NCBI GenBank assembly: GCA_030041255.1
Contig: JASHOF010000043.1
Span: 1 to 62,228, forward strand
From: Acetobacteraceae bacterium
GTDB taxonomy: Bacteria > Pseudomonadota > Alphaproteobacteria > Acetobacterales > Acetobacteraceae
Direction: 5' to 3'
Length of the DNA stretch: 62,228 nt
The notes under the pieces were generated by a model. The model made no database searches. It was not told the origin of the DNA and saw only the letters and a list, made by a program, of their open reading frames with translations. The translations under genes were made by a program, and so were the position numbers. Of this stretch, positions 1-7,722 are shown piece by piece (position 1 is the stretch's first letter; the number at the start of each line of letters is the position of its first letter).

Positions 1-138
1 CGCCGTCAGCCCGTCGCCGGCCAGCAACACAATCCGCGCCCGCCAAACCACTTTCTGCGGCGTGTTTCGGTCCCGGACCAGCCGTTGCAATCGTTCATGA
101 TCAGTTGCGCTGGGCGCAATCCGCTCGATCTTCCTCAT
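1..138 (-). CDS. IS630-family transposase, N-terminal fragment cut by window edge
   Basis: The minus strand opens at an ATG at 138 and stays open for 46 codons to the window edge. The translation starts MRKIERIAPS and runs through a segment ending RIVLLAGDGLTA, which matches the N-terminal helix-turn-helix region of IS630-family transposases as I remember them. The catalytic DDE domain would lie beyond the window, so I cannot say whether the gene is intact. Its start is only 120 bp from the divergent racemase-like gene, so an insertion sequence end probably lies between 139 and 258, but I could not identify the terminal repeat. Confidence 0.7.
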   Translation of the reverse strand, partial: MRKIERIAPSATDHERLQRLVRDRNTPQKVVWRARIVLLAGDGLTA

Positions 139-258
139 CGGCGCAGACTCGCAGGTTCGCACCGATTTGTGAATCGTCTGTCAGCAACAAAACACTAGTG
201 AATATGTCGGCGGGTTCGCGGCTTTTAGATAGCTAAATCGTGAGCCGAGGGAACCCGC

Positions 259-1338
259 ATGGGCGATACGCTGACCATCCAAAAACTCCGCGCTCGGCCG
301 GTTAATGTGCCGCTCGCCCGGCCGATCGGGACGGCGGTCGGTACCATTCCGAGCGCGCCGCTGGTGCTGATCGATGTTTTCACCGAGCAGGGGATCGTCG
401 GCTCCGCCTACACCTTTGCCTATACCACGGCCGCCCTCGGCCCGCTTGCGCGGCTCATCGACGAACTCGACGAGGAGACACGAGGAAAACCTGTCGCGCC
501 GTTCGAGCGGCTACGGGAGTTCGACCGGCGGTTCCGGCTGCTCGGTTGGAATGGCCTGGTCGGCATGGCGCTATCCAGCCTCGATATGGCGCTGTGGGAT
601 GCGCTGGGGAAAGCTGCCGGTTGGCCGGTCGCCCGCTTGCTGGGAAGCGCGCCGACGCCGCTCCCTGCCTATGATAGTTTTGGCGTCGTCGATCCCCATG
701 CCGATGAACGCGCGCTCGCGTCGTCGGCCGAACAAGGCTTTCGCGGCATCAAGATCAAGCTCGGCGACGGCGACTTGCAGCGTGACGTCGCGACCGTCTA
801 TGCGGTGCGCCAGATCATCGGCGCCGACATCACTCTGATGGTCGATTACAATCAGTCGCTGGGCCCGGTCGAGGCGGAGCGTCGCATCAACCGCCTCGCG
901 GCGTACGATCTCCACTGGGTCGAAGAACCGGTTCGCGCCGCCGATATCTATGGCCACGCACGGGTGCGAGCGAAGTCGCCGGTCCCGATCCAAACCGGTG
1001 AGAACTGGTCATTTCCGCGCGACATGGCGAGCGCAATCGCCGCCGGCGCCAGCGACCTTGCCATGCTGGATGTGATGAAAATCGGTGCCGTTACCGGGTG
1101 GATGCGCGCGGCGGCGATGGCCGAAGCAGCGTCACTTCCGGTATCGAGCCATACCTTCATCGAGCCGAGCGCTCATGTGCTGGCGGCGACGCCCACCGCC
1201 CATTGGCTCGAACATCTCGACATTGCCCGACAAATTCTGGCCGAACCGTGCACCGTGGAGCACGGTACGGTCACGGCAAAGGGACCCGGGCTCGGTCTTG
1301 CCTGGGATGAACGAGCTGTCCAACGCTACGCCGTGTAG
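259..1338 (+). CDS. Mandelate racemase-like enolase-superfamily enzyme
   Basis: This 359-residue protein has the two-domain enolase fold: a capping domain to about residue 130, then a TIM barrel. It follows Pseudomonas mandelate racemase closely, including PVNVPLARPI near the start, a KxK motif (K165, K167), metal ligands D196, E222 and E248, and the D271-H298 dyad with E318. Each is offset by one from the classical K164/K166, D195, E221, E247, D270, H297 and E317. All catalytic residues are present, so an acid racemase or dehydratase acting alpha to a carboxylate is expected. A GAGGGAA ribosome site precedes the ATG. It stands alone on the plus strand beside a catabolic operon that converges on it. 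The exact substrate is inference. Confidence 0.85.
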   Translation: MGDTLTIQKLRARPVNVPLARPIGTAVGTIPSAPLVLIDVFTEQGIVGSAYTFAYTTAALGPLARLIDELDEETRGKPVAPFERLREFDRRFRLLGWNGLVGMALSSLDMALWDALGKAAGWPVARLLGSAPTPLPAYDSFGVVDPHADERALASSAEQGFRGIKIKLGDGDLQRDVATVYAVRQIIGADITLMVDYNQSLGPVEAERRINRLAAYDLHWVEEPVRAADIYGHARVRAKSPVPIQTGENWSFPRDMASAIAAGASDLAMLDVMKIGAVTGWMRAAAMAEAASLPVSSHTFIEPSAHVLAATPTAHWLEHLDIARQILAEPCTVEHGTVTAKGPGLGLAWDERAVQRYAV

Positions 1339-1608
1339 CCGCCATGAGGAAAACCACAGTCGCCTGAATACAAAGCAGGAGGTAATAGCGGGACTCGGAA
1401 AACAACAGTTGCCGGGCAGCTCGCCACTGCAAGCATATCACGTACGTCCTCAACTGGCCGGACGAAGGACCTCTTCCGCTGCGCAAATGCAATTGCACAT
1501 TTCGTATAAAAATTCGCCAACGTATTTTGGCAACTCGAAAGCATCTCTCAGGGTGAAACTGCAAAATCTAGACGCCCCGACTAAATACGAATTCGACGCC
1601 CATACAGC

Positions 1609-1732
1609 GTAAGCGGTGTTTTGTCGCCGTTGGCCGAGCGGGCTATGGTTTAGTGAGTTTGGGTCGGCGACCGGCACCAGGGCATGAGTTCGTCGATGCG
1701 TGAGTGCGGCCAGCCTGTGAATCGGTGCGGCG
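1609..1732 (-). mobile_element. 3' end fragment of an IS66-family element
   Basis: On the minus strand a short reading frame ends WPHSRIDELMPW followed by nine more codons and a TAA at 1650-1652. The RIDELMPW motif is the typical C-terminus of the IS66 transposase (TnpC). About 40 bp beyond the stop, GTAAGCGG at 1609-1616 fits the GTAA-type terminal inverted repeat of IS66 elements, so the outer end of the element is probably 1609. Only this end remains. The frame is lost at about 1733, where IS21-like repeats begin. The 270 bp between the racemase stop and 1609 are relatively AT-rich and hold nothing I recognise. Confidence 0.6.
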
Positions 1733-1848
1733 TTTGACCCCAGATCGGCACCGAAGCGTGACCCCACTTCTACGGCGGGAAGACCCTGAGGAGATTGTCA
1801 GATTCGCCCAGGAGGCAGGGTCACGATTGGAAGCCGAAGGGGGTCAAA
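1733..1848. repeat. Inverted repeat resembling both ends of an IS21-like element
   Basis: The left arm (1733-1765) carries TTTGACCCC, then TCGGC, then CGTGACCCC. The right arm (1818-1848) carries the same blocks inverted, as GGGTCACG and GGGGTCAAA. Only about 50 bp separate the arms and no transposase frame lies between them. Multiple short terminal repeats of the type TGACCCC are usual for IS21-family elements. I read this as a solo pair of ends left by deletion of the interior, sitting inside the IS66 remnant. The right arm supplies the stop codon of the neighbouring ABC ATPase gene. Confidence 0.5.
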
Positions 1849-2671
1849 GCTCAGAGCCGATCCACACCTTCTCGCGCGGATGTGGCACCGTGAGGACAGG
1901 AACTGACTTAACAAGGTTGCGTGTGTAGTCGAATGACGGTTCCCCTATCACCCTGGCGGCCGGCCCGGATTCTACGATCTCACCTTTGTACATGACGGCG
2001 ATTTCGTCGCAAACGATATTGGTGACTGCCAGATTGTGGGAGACAAACAGCATGGTTATGCCAAATTCTGCTCGCAACGCGAGCAATAGACTGATGATCT
2101 GGTGCTGGACAATGACATCCAGGGCGGAAGTCGCTTCATCAGCGATGATGAGCGCTGGCCTCAGTGCCACGGCCCGCGCTATACTCACGCGTTGGCATTG
2201 TCCACCACTTAGTTGCCGCGGATAGCGCCTGGCGAAGTCGCGGGGAAGACCGACAAGGTCGAGCAGCCGATCGACTTCGGATCGGCGCTCCGCCGCAGAA
2301 AGCCGGCCATGGACAACGAGTGGCTCGGCGATGATTTCCCGAACTGTTCGACGCGGATTGAGCGATGATGTCGGATTTTGAAATATCGGCTGAATATCTC
2401 CTTTATTGGTTGCCATCTTGCTTTGGTTGTTCAGCATCTTGCCCTTGAAGAAGATGTCGCCCGCATCTGGCTTCTCGAGGCCCAAAATGCAGCGAACCAA
2501 CGTAGACTTGCCGGAGCCGGACTCGCCGACTAGCCCGACCGATCCGCCGGCCGGCACTTTGAGGGATACGCCACGAAGGACCGGCGAACGCGTCGGACGA
2601 CCGAACATCGGAGTGGTCGTGAATGCCTTGGACAAGCCTACCACCTCGAGCACCGGAGGATCCTTCGCCAT
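1844..2671 (-). CDS. Peptide/nickel-type ABC transporter ATP-binding protein (DppF/OppF-like)
   Basis: The 275-residue protein is a cytoplasmic ATPase subunit of a peptide-type importer. It shows Walker A GESGSGKST at about residues 49-57, Q-loop IFQNPTSSLNP, signature LSGGQ, Walker B ALIIADEATSALD and the switch histidine in FVSHNL. LNPRRTV after the Q-loop is characteristic of the DppF branch. It is the last gene of the operon, 11 bp after the partner ATPase. At 275 residues it is shorter than usual (about 320), and its last codons and TGA lie in the IS21-like repeat, so the C-terminus was probably trimmed or replaced by the insertion. All nucleotide-binding motifs are intact. Confidence 0.9.
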   Translation of the reverse strand: MAKDPPVLEVVGLSKAFTTTPMFGRPTRSPVLRGVSLKVPAGGSVGLVGESGSGKSTLVRCILGLEKPDAGDIFFKGKMLNNQSKMATNKGDIQPIFQNPTSSLNPRRTVREIIAEPLVVHGRLSAAERRSEVDRLLDLVGLPRDFARRYPRQLSGGQCQRVSIARAVALRPALIIADEATSALDVIVQHQIISLLLALRAEFGITMLFVSHNLAVTNIVCDEIAVMYKGEIVESGPAARVIGEPSFDYTRNLVKSVPVLTVPHPREKVWIGSEL

Positions 2672-2682
2672 CGTGGAGCCTC

Positions 2683-3477
2683 CTATCGAGCCATACCCTT
2701 CAAGGGCAGGGTGGGCGTCGCCCCAACCAGTGCCCGTGTGTACTCATGAACCGGCGAGCCAATTACCTGTCGGGTGTCACCATGCTCAATAACCTCGCCG
2801 TTCAGCAAAACCACGATTCGGCTGGAGATTGCGCTCACCAAGGCGATGTCATGGCTAATGAATAGAATTGCCAGCCCGGACCTGGCCTGCAGCGATCGCA
2901 GCAGATTCGTGATCTCGGCCTGGGTCGTGACGTCCAACCCGGTGGTTGGCTCGTCCGCGAGAAGGAGGCTTGGCCGAAGGCTGACCGCGGCTGCGATCAG
3001 GGCACGCTGCAGCATTCCACCCGACATCTCGTGAGGATATTGCCGCGCGCGCCGTTCTGGCTCGGACAGGCCAACGCTGCGCAGCATCTCGACAGCCTGG
3101 GGAGCGCAGACCTCCACCGCCCGTCGAGGGTGGAAAGCGGCGGATTCACGAATCTGCGCCGCCACGCGAAGCGTCGGGTTAAAGGCCGCTACGGGATCCT
3201 GTGGAACGTAGCCTATCCGGTTACCGCGCAGGGCACGATACGTGCTCTCGGCGGAGCCGAGAATATCTTGTCCCTCGAACCGAATGCGACCGGTTGCGAT
3301 CGCACCGGGTGGCAGAAGACCAAGCACGGTGCGAGCGAACATAGACTTTCCCGATCCGGATTCACCTATCAGTGCAACTGACGCTCCTGACTCGATCTCT
3401 AGTGACACCCGGTTCAACACCCGGTGCCCGGAAATAACCACGTCGACGCCCTCAGCGACGAGAAGCTGGCGGCTCAT
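2683..3477 (-). CDS. Peptide/nickel-type ABC transporter ATP-binding protein (DppD/OppD-like)
   Basis: This is the second ATPase subunit of the importer, 264 residues. Walker A is GESGSGKSM near residue 37, the Q-loop reads VPQDPVAAFNP, the signature is MSGGM and Walker B is SLLLADEPTTGLD, with the H-switch FISHDIALV. DppD-type proteins normally carry a C-terminal cysteine-containing extension and reach about 325 residues. This one stops right after the HEYTRALVGATP segment, so that extension is absent. It starts 5 bp after the creatininase-family gene and clearly belongs to the same transcript. Its substrate specificity is set by the binding protein upstream. Confidence 0.9.
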   Translation of the reverse strand: MSRQLLVAEGVDVVISGHRVLNRVSLEIESGASVALIGESGSGKSMFARTVLGLLPPGAIATGRIRFEGQDILGSAESTYRALRGNRIGYVPQDPVAAFNPTLRVAAQIRESAAFHPRRAVEVCAPQAVEMLRSVGLSEPERRARQYPHEMSGGMLQRALIAAAVSLRPSLLLADEPTTGLDVTTQAEITNLLRSLQARSGLAILFISHDIALVSAISSRIVVLLNGEVIEHGDTRQVIGSPVHEYTRALVGATPTLPLKGMAR

Positions 3478-3481
3478 CGCC

Positions 3482-4312
3482 TCAGCCCGTGCCAGCTCGT
3501 GTCCTGCCCGCCCTTAGGTCGTCTTCACTAAGGGCCATGAGCTCACGGATCAGATCGAATATCCTATCGACCGACGCGTCTGCGATTCGCTTTCCCTTCG
3601 CCTCCGTCGCAGTAGTCGGGTCGCCCATGGTGCCGGTCCGGCTGTCGCGGGCGAAGTCCCATGGGATCATCACCGGGCCGGGGCTACGAAAATCGATGTG
3701 GGAATACGAAGTGAGCTTGCGCGGCATATCGGCGACGACTTGACCCATGTCAACGCCATCACGGCGCAGGTGAAGTTGCAGCGACGTTTCCATTTCACAG
3801 GCATGACCCATGCCGCCGCTTTCACTCTCACCGATCTCGCGAAGGACGTCGGGGATGAGGGTCCAGTATGACGCAACTGCCGGCGAAATGCCCACTTCTT
3901 CGCTGATTCGAAGTGCCGTCGCGGCGAGGACGCCGGCGTTGCCCCCGTGCCCGTTCAGAAACATCACGCGATAGAATCCATGCCGCCACAGGGAAGCCAC
4001 GATGTCGACCAGGAGGTCGCTTAGGGTCTCCATGCGCAGCGAGATCGTGCCGGGATAGGCCAGATGGTGTGGTGATGTGCCCCACCAAACCGGAGGCGCG
4101 ACGAGAACGGTCCCGATATCCGCGGCATTCGCTCGTTTCGCTAGTCGGTAGGCTATCTCGGTCGCATCGTGGATATCGGTATCGAGCGGTAGATGGTGGC
4201 CGTGTTGCTCAACGGCACCGGTCGGCTGGATGACCAACGTCGAATTTCGGTCGAGTGCCGCGACCTCACTCCAACGTAGTTCCCAAAGGCGGTTTGATCT
4301 CAGGGCTACCAT
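3482..4312 (-). CDS. Creatininase-family metallohydrolase
   Basis: The 276-residue protein has the creatininase-family core: PTGAVEQHGHHLPLDTD at residues 30-46, NGHGGN at 120-125 and GHACEMETS at 169-177. E35, H37, D46, H122 and E173 are the likely metal-site residues by family analogy. Known members hydrolyse creatinine, amides of formamidopyrimidines or inosose lactones, so the family indicates cyclic or linear amide or lactone cleavage but not the substrate. The gene lies between permease and ATPase genes of the same operon (2 bp after the permease stop), which implies that the transported compound or its breakdown product is its substrate. Confidence 0.85.
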   Translation of the reverse strand: MVALRSNRLWELRWSEVAALDRNSTLVIQPTGAVEQHGHHLPLDTDIHDATEIAYRLAKRANAADIGTVLVAPPVWWGTSPHHLAYPGTISLRMETLSDLLVDIVASLWRHGFYRVMFLNGHGGNAGVLAATALRISEEVGISPAVASYWTLIPDVLREIGESESGGMGHACEMETSLQLHLRRDGVDMGQVVADMPRKLTSYSHIDFRSPGPVMIPWDFARDSRTGTMGDPTTATEAKGKRIADASVDRIFDLIRELMALSEDDLRAGRTRAGTG

Positions 4313-4314
4313 CT

Positions 4315-5190
4315 CTAGACTCTTCCTCTCGATTGTCTCTCGTCGGCCCTTAATTGCAGTCCTTCACCAAGCAGATTCGTGGAAAGAACGGCGATGAGAA
4401 TGGCCAAGGCGGGTGCCACGACCATGAGCGGTGCGCGAGCCATGAAGCCGCGCCCCGCGGCAATCATGTTTCCCCACGATGGCGTCGGCGGCTGCGCACC
4501 AAGGCCGAGAAAGCTCAACGTGGCCGCCAACGTGATTGCATAACCGACGGCCACTGTGGCCTGGACCACCATGCCGGGCGCAATGTTCGGAAGTACCTCT
4601 CGACTGAGGATACGGAGAAACGGCACGCCCGTGCTTCTCGCATAAGCGATATACTGCTCCACCATGACCGACCGCGTCAGCGAACGGGCATAGCGTGCGA
4701 ACCCAGGTATGAAGATGATACCTATAGCTATCATTGCATTGGTTACGCTGGTCCCGAGCGCAGCCATCATCACGATAGCGAGGAGAATTGCTGGAAAAGA
4801 GAACAGAATGTCCATAGAGCGCATCAACAGCGCGTCGCGGCGGCCCGGGCGATAACCAGCCACCATACCAACGAGGCCGCCGCCGAGCAGGCCAATGCCG
4901 ACCGCGATCACGGCAACAATCAAAGACAAGCGACCTCCGTAGAGGAGCCGCGACAGCGTGTCACGGCCGTACTCGTCTGTCCCGAGGAGATGAGCCGCTG
5001 AGATGCCCTGGAGGCGGCTGAGCACGTCGATCTTGTCGGGCCTGAAGGGAGCCAGAACCGGTGCGGCAAGCGATGCGACAACAAAAATCGTGACGCCCAG
5101 GCCACCGACAATCAACGGCAGGTTGAAGCCGTGCCCGAGTGGTGTTGACCGCGCCATACTCGGGCGGCGCTCACTCGCCGGCTCGCTCAT
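4315..5190 (-). CDS. Peptide-type ABC transporter permease (DppC-like)
   Basis: This inner-membrane permease has 291 residues and about six membrane segments. The first segment is near residues 28-50, and the family's DEYGRDTLSRLLYGGR segment follows it. The cytoplasmic EAA loop that contacts the ATPases reads ARSTGVPFLRILSREVLPN. LGLGAQPPTPSWGNMI near residue 235 is typical of DppC. The ATG overlaps the stop of the other permease gene by 4 bp, indicating translational coupling. An alternative start is an internal ATG at MARSTPLGHG, about 11 codons in. Confidence 0.92.
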   Translation of the reverse strand: MSEPASERRPSMARSTPLGHGFNLPLIVGGLGVTIFVVASLAAPVLAPFRPDKIDVLSRLQGISAAHLLGTDEYGRDTLSRLLYGGRLSLIVAVIAVGIGLLGGGLVGMVAGYRPGRRDALLMRSMDILFSFPAILLAIVMMAALGTSVTNAMIAIGIIFIPGFARYARSLTRSVMVEQYIAYARSTGVPFLRILSREVLPNIAPGMVVQATVAVGYAITLAATLSFLGLGAQPPTPSWGNMIAAGRGFMARAPLMVVAPALAILIAVLSTNLLGEGLQLRADERQSRGRV

Positions 5191-6140
5191 CGTTCGGTCG
5201 TAACACGAAGGCGTGGATCAATAACCGCTGCGATCATATCGACGAGGAGATTCGCAATCATCACGAAAGCAGTGATCACGAGCGCACCTGCTTGTAGGAC
5301 GCGGTAATCACGCGTTTCGATACCTTCCAGCACGAGGCTGCCGATCCCGGGCAATTGGAAGATTTGCTCGATGACGACCGCGCCACCAAAAATTGCGCCG
5401 ACCTCCATTGCGCCAACCGTAATAAATGGAATGCTTGCTACCCTGACTGCATGCCGCCAAAGCACACGTCCCCGCGACGCACCTCGGCTCCGGCTGACAA
5501 GCACATATTCTCGTGCAAGCGCATCAACGATCCCGGTGCGGAAGATCCGCATCAGCAGGCCGCCGGATACGAATCCGAGTGACAAGGCCGGGAGAAACAT
5601 CAGCTTGAGGTTAGTCCCTAAATCGACGGTCGGAGCCACGTACCCGCCGGGTGGCAGCCACCTGAGTCGCAGCGAAAACAGCAACACGAGCGCTGTGGCA
5701 CTCGCGAACGCGGGAAGGGAGAGGCCGATCAGGGAAACCGCAGTAGCCACCAGATCGACAATGGTGCCTCGGCCCAGGGTCGCAATGAAGGCTAGCGGAA
5801 CGGCGATCACAAGTGCCACAAGCGCGGCACATGACGTCAACTCCAGCGTGACAGGTGTCCGCCGGGCGATTTCCCTGCTGATCGATATGTCCGTCTGATA
5901 TGATTTACCGAAATTGCCGCGCAGGACTCCTCCGATCCAGGACAAGTACTGCGCGACAAGCGGGCGATCAAGACCATAGCGCTTGTTAAATGCAGCGGCG
6001 GCTGCTGGCGTTGGGTTGAGGCCGAGCGCCGCCGTGCTGGCCTTTCCCGGTAGGACATTCAGCGTTGCGAACAGGAGAACCGAGGCGACGAGCAACGACA
6101 GCGTGACCCCGAGAACCCGCTTGATCAGATATCGTGTCAT
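5187..6140 (-). CDS. Peptide-type ABC transporter permease (DppB-like)
   Basis: The 317-residue permease has the N-terminal signature MTRYLIKRVLG, a long periplasmic loop after the first helix containing RYGLDRPLVAQYLSWIGGVL and GNFGKS, and an EAA-like loop reading RSRGASRGRVLWRHAVR. The C-terminal helices contain IEQIFQLPGIGSLV, conserved in DppB proteins. About six membrane segments are visible. It pairs with the DppC-like protein to form the translocation channel. It starts 20 bp after the binding-protein stop, in the usual A-B-C order of peptide transporters, although the ATPase genes are separated from it by the creatininase-family gene. Confidence 0.92.
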   Translation of the reverse strand: MTRYLIKRVLGVTLSLLVASVLLFATLNVLPGKASTAALGLNPTPAAAAAFNKRYGLDRPLVAQYLSWIGGVLRGNFGKSYQTDISISREIARRTPVTLELTSCAALVALVIAVPLAFIATLGRGTIVDLVATAVSLIGLSLPAFASATALVLLFSLRLRWLPPGGYVAPTVDLGTNLKLMFLPALSLGFVSGGLLMRIFRTGIVDALAREYVLVSRSRGASRGRVLWRHAVRVASIPFITVGAMEVGAIFGGAVVIEQIFQLPGIGSLVLEGIETRDYRVLQAGALVITAFVMIANLLVDMIAAVIDPRLRVTTER

Positions 6141-6160
6141 AATGCGGGCTGTGCGAAGCG

Positions 6161-7711
6161 CTATCCCCCAAGCGTTACTTCTGAAAGATTCCGGTACATA
6201 CCGGTGCGCATCGGTTCCCAGCCTTTCACCTTCGTGGAAAACACGTCGAGCATGGTAGCTGTGACGGTCGGCACGAGAGGCATCTCCTTCAAGATCAGTT
6301 CAGTTGCCTGCGTGTAGAGAGCCTTTCGAGCGGTCTTGTCACTGGTATAGCGAGCTTGTTGCAGGAGTGCGTCCAGCTTTGGATCACAGAATTTCTGGGG
6401 ATTCATCCCGCTTCCGCAGCGATAGTTGAGATATGTGAAATCGTCCGGGTCAGCGAGAGGTGACAGCCAGTACATGTTCGAGATCTGATAATCACCCTTG
6501 CTCCAGACCAGATCCATGTAGCGAGGATTCTCCATTGAAGTAAGCGTCACCTCGATGGCGGCGCGGGCAAGCATGGCTTTGATGAGCGGACCTTGTTCCA
6601 CGAGGTTCTGCCAAGTGGAGCCTAGGGTCATGGTGATCTGTACGCCGTTGGGGTAGCCCGCCTGCTTCAGCAGGGCTCTCGCCTTGGCGATATCCCCGTG
6701 CGGTGGCATGATGTCGGTCACCTTATCATAGGCCCAGCTCCAGTTCGGGATCGGACCGCCGAGAATGGGCCTTGCGTGACCGAAGAACAGTGTATCCACC
6801 ATCGCCTGCCGGTCGATTGCGTAAGAGATGGCCAAGCGGACTAGCGGATTGTTCGTCGGCGGCTTTTCATCTTGGGTCATAATCCAAAACCAGCGCCCGC
6901 CAACCTTCTCAGTCCCGGCTAAGCCCGAGGTCGCAACGATATTGTCATAGTCCTTGGCTCCGACGCGGCTGGCAAAGTCGATAGTCCCGCCGAGCAGCGC
7001 ATTGGCACGCTCGGTATCGTCGGCGATATATTTGATATCCAGCTTCTCCAACCTCGGGATCCCGGACACGTAATAATTCTGATTGGCCTCGAGGATGAGT
7101 TCGTGGTCAGGGCTGTAAGAAACGAACTTGAACGGGCCCGTGCCGACAGGATGGCTAGTCAGACTTGATCCCGACATGGCAAGGTGTTTGGGCACGATGA
7201 AATTGCCAGGAAAGGCGAGGAAGGTTAGGAACGGTCCGGTCGGCTTGCTCAGCGTGAATTGGACGGTCGAAGCGCTCAGGGCCTTGACTTCTGCGACGCT
7301 TTCCACCTGCGTGGCGTATGCGTAGCCTGTCTTCGGATTCTTCAGCCTCTGGAAACTATAGACCACGTCATCGGCTGTGAGTGGCGTGCCATCGTGGAAT
7401 TTGACGCCGGCCCGTAGTTGAAACGTGTATACCGTCCCGGTAGAATCGGCCGTCCACGATTCTGCGAGATCCGGAACCGGATTCGCATTGTTGTCGAGCT
7501 TCGTCAGCCCCGAATAGACAAGGTCGATGATCTGATGTGATGCTCCGACGACGGCGTATGCCGGATCGAGACCCTCTGGACCGTCGACGAAGCCTACCCG
7601 TAGCGTTCCTTCCGCCGCACGCGCAGGCCCATAACCCACGGTCGGCAACCCGACCATCGCGATCGATGCGATTGCTGGGGCCATTCCCAGAGCAAAATAT
7701 CTCCTTCGCAT
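6161..7711 (-). CDS. Family 5 extracellular solute-binding protein (DppA-like)
   Basis: This periplasmic binding protein has 516 residues. The chosen ATG at 7711 (MRRRYFALGM) has a clear AGGAGG upstream; a start 8 codons earlier lacks one. A signal peptide with an RRR n-region and a hydrophobic core to about residue 33 ends at ARA. The SBP_bac_5 features include LAESWTADSTGTVYTFQLR, the GVKFHDGTPLTADDVVYSF block, and a C-terminal domain with WLSPLADPDDF. It is the first gene of the transporter set, 12 bp after the amidase stop. The family binds peptides, glutathione, nickel complexes, opines and related molecules. The neighbouring amidase and creatininase favour an amide-bearing ligand. Confidence 0.92.
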   Translation of the reverse strand: MRRRYFALGMAPAIASIAMVGLPTVGYGPARAAEGTLRVGFVDGPEGLDPAYAVVGASHQIIDLVYSGLTKLDNNANPVPDLAESWTADSTGTVYTFQLRAGVKFHDGTPLTADDVVYSFQRLKNPKTGYAYATQVESVAEVKALSASTVQFTLSKPTGPFLTFLAFPGNFIVPKHLAMSGSSLTSHPVGTGPFKFVSYSPDHELILEANQNYYVSGIPRLEKLDIKYIADDTERANALLGGTIDFASRVGAKDYDNIVATSGLAGTEKVGGRWFWIMTQDEKPPTNNPLVRLAISYAIDRQAMVDTLFFGHARPILGGPIPNWSWAYDKVTDIMPPHGDIAKARALLKQAGYPNGVQITMTLGSTWQNLVEQGPLIKAMLARAAIEVTLTSMENPRYMDLVWSKGDYQISNMYWLSPLADPDDFTYLNYRCGSGMNPQKFCDPKLDALLQQARYTSDKTARKALYTQATELILKEMPLVPTVTATMLDVFSTKVKGWEPMRTGMYRNLSEVTLGG

Positions 7712-7722
7712 TTTCGTTCCTC

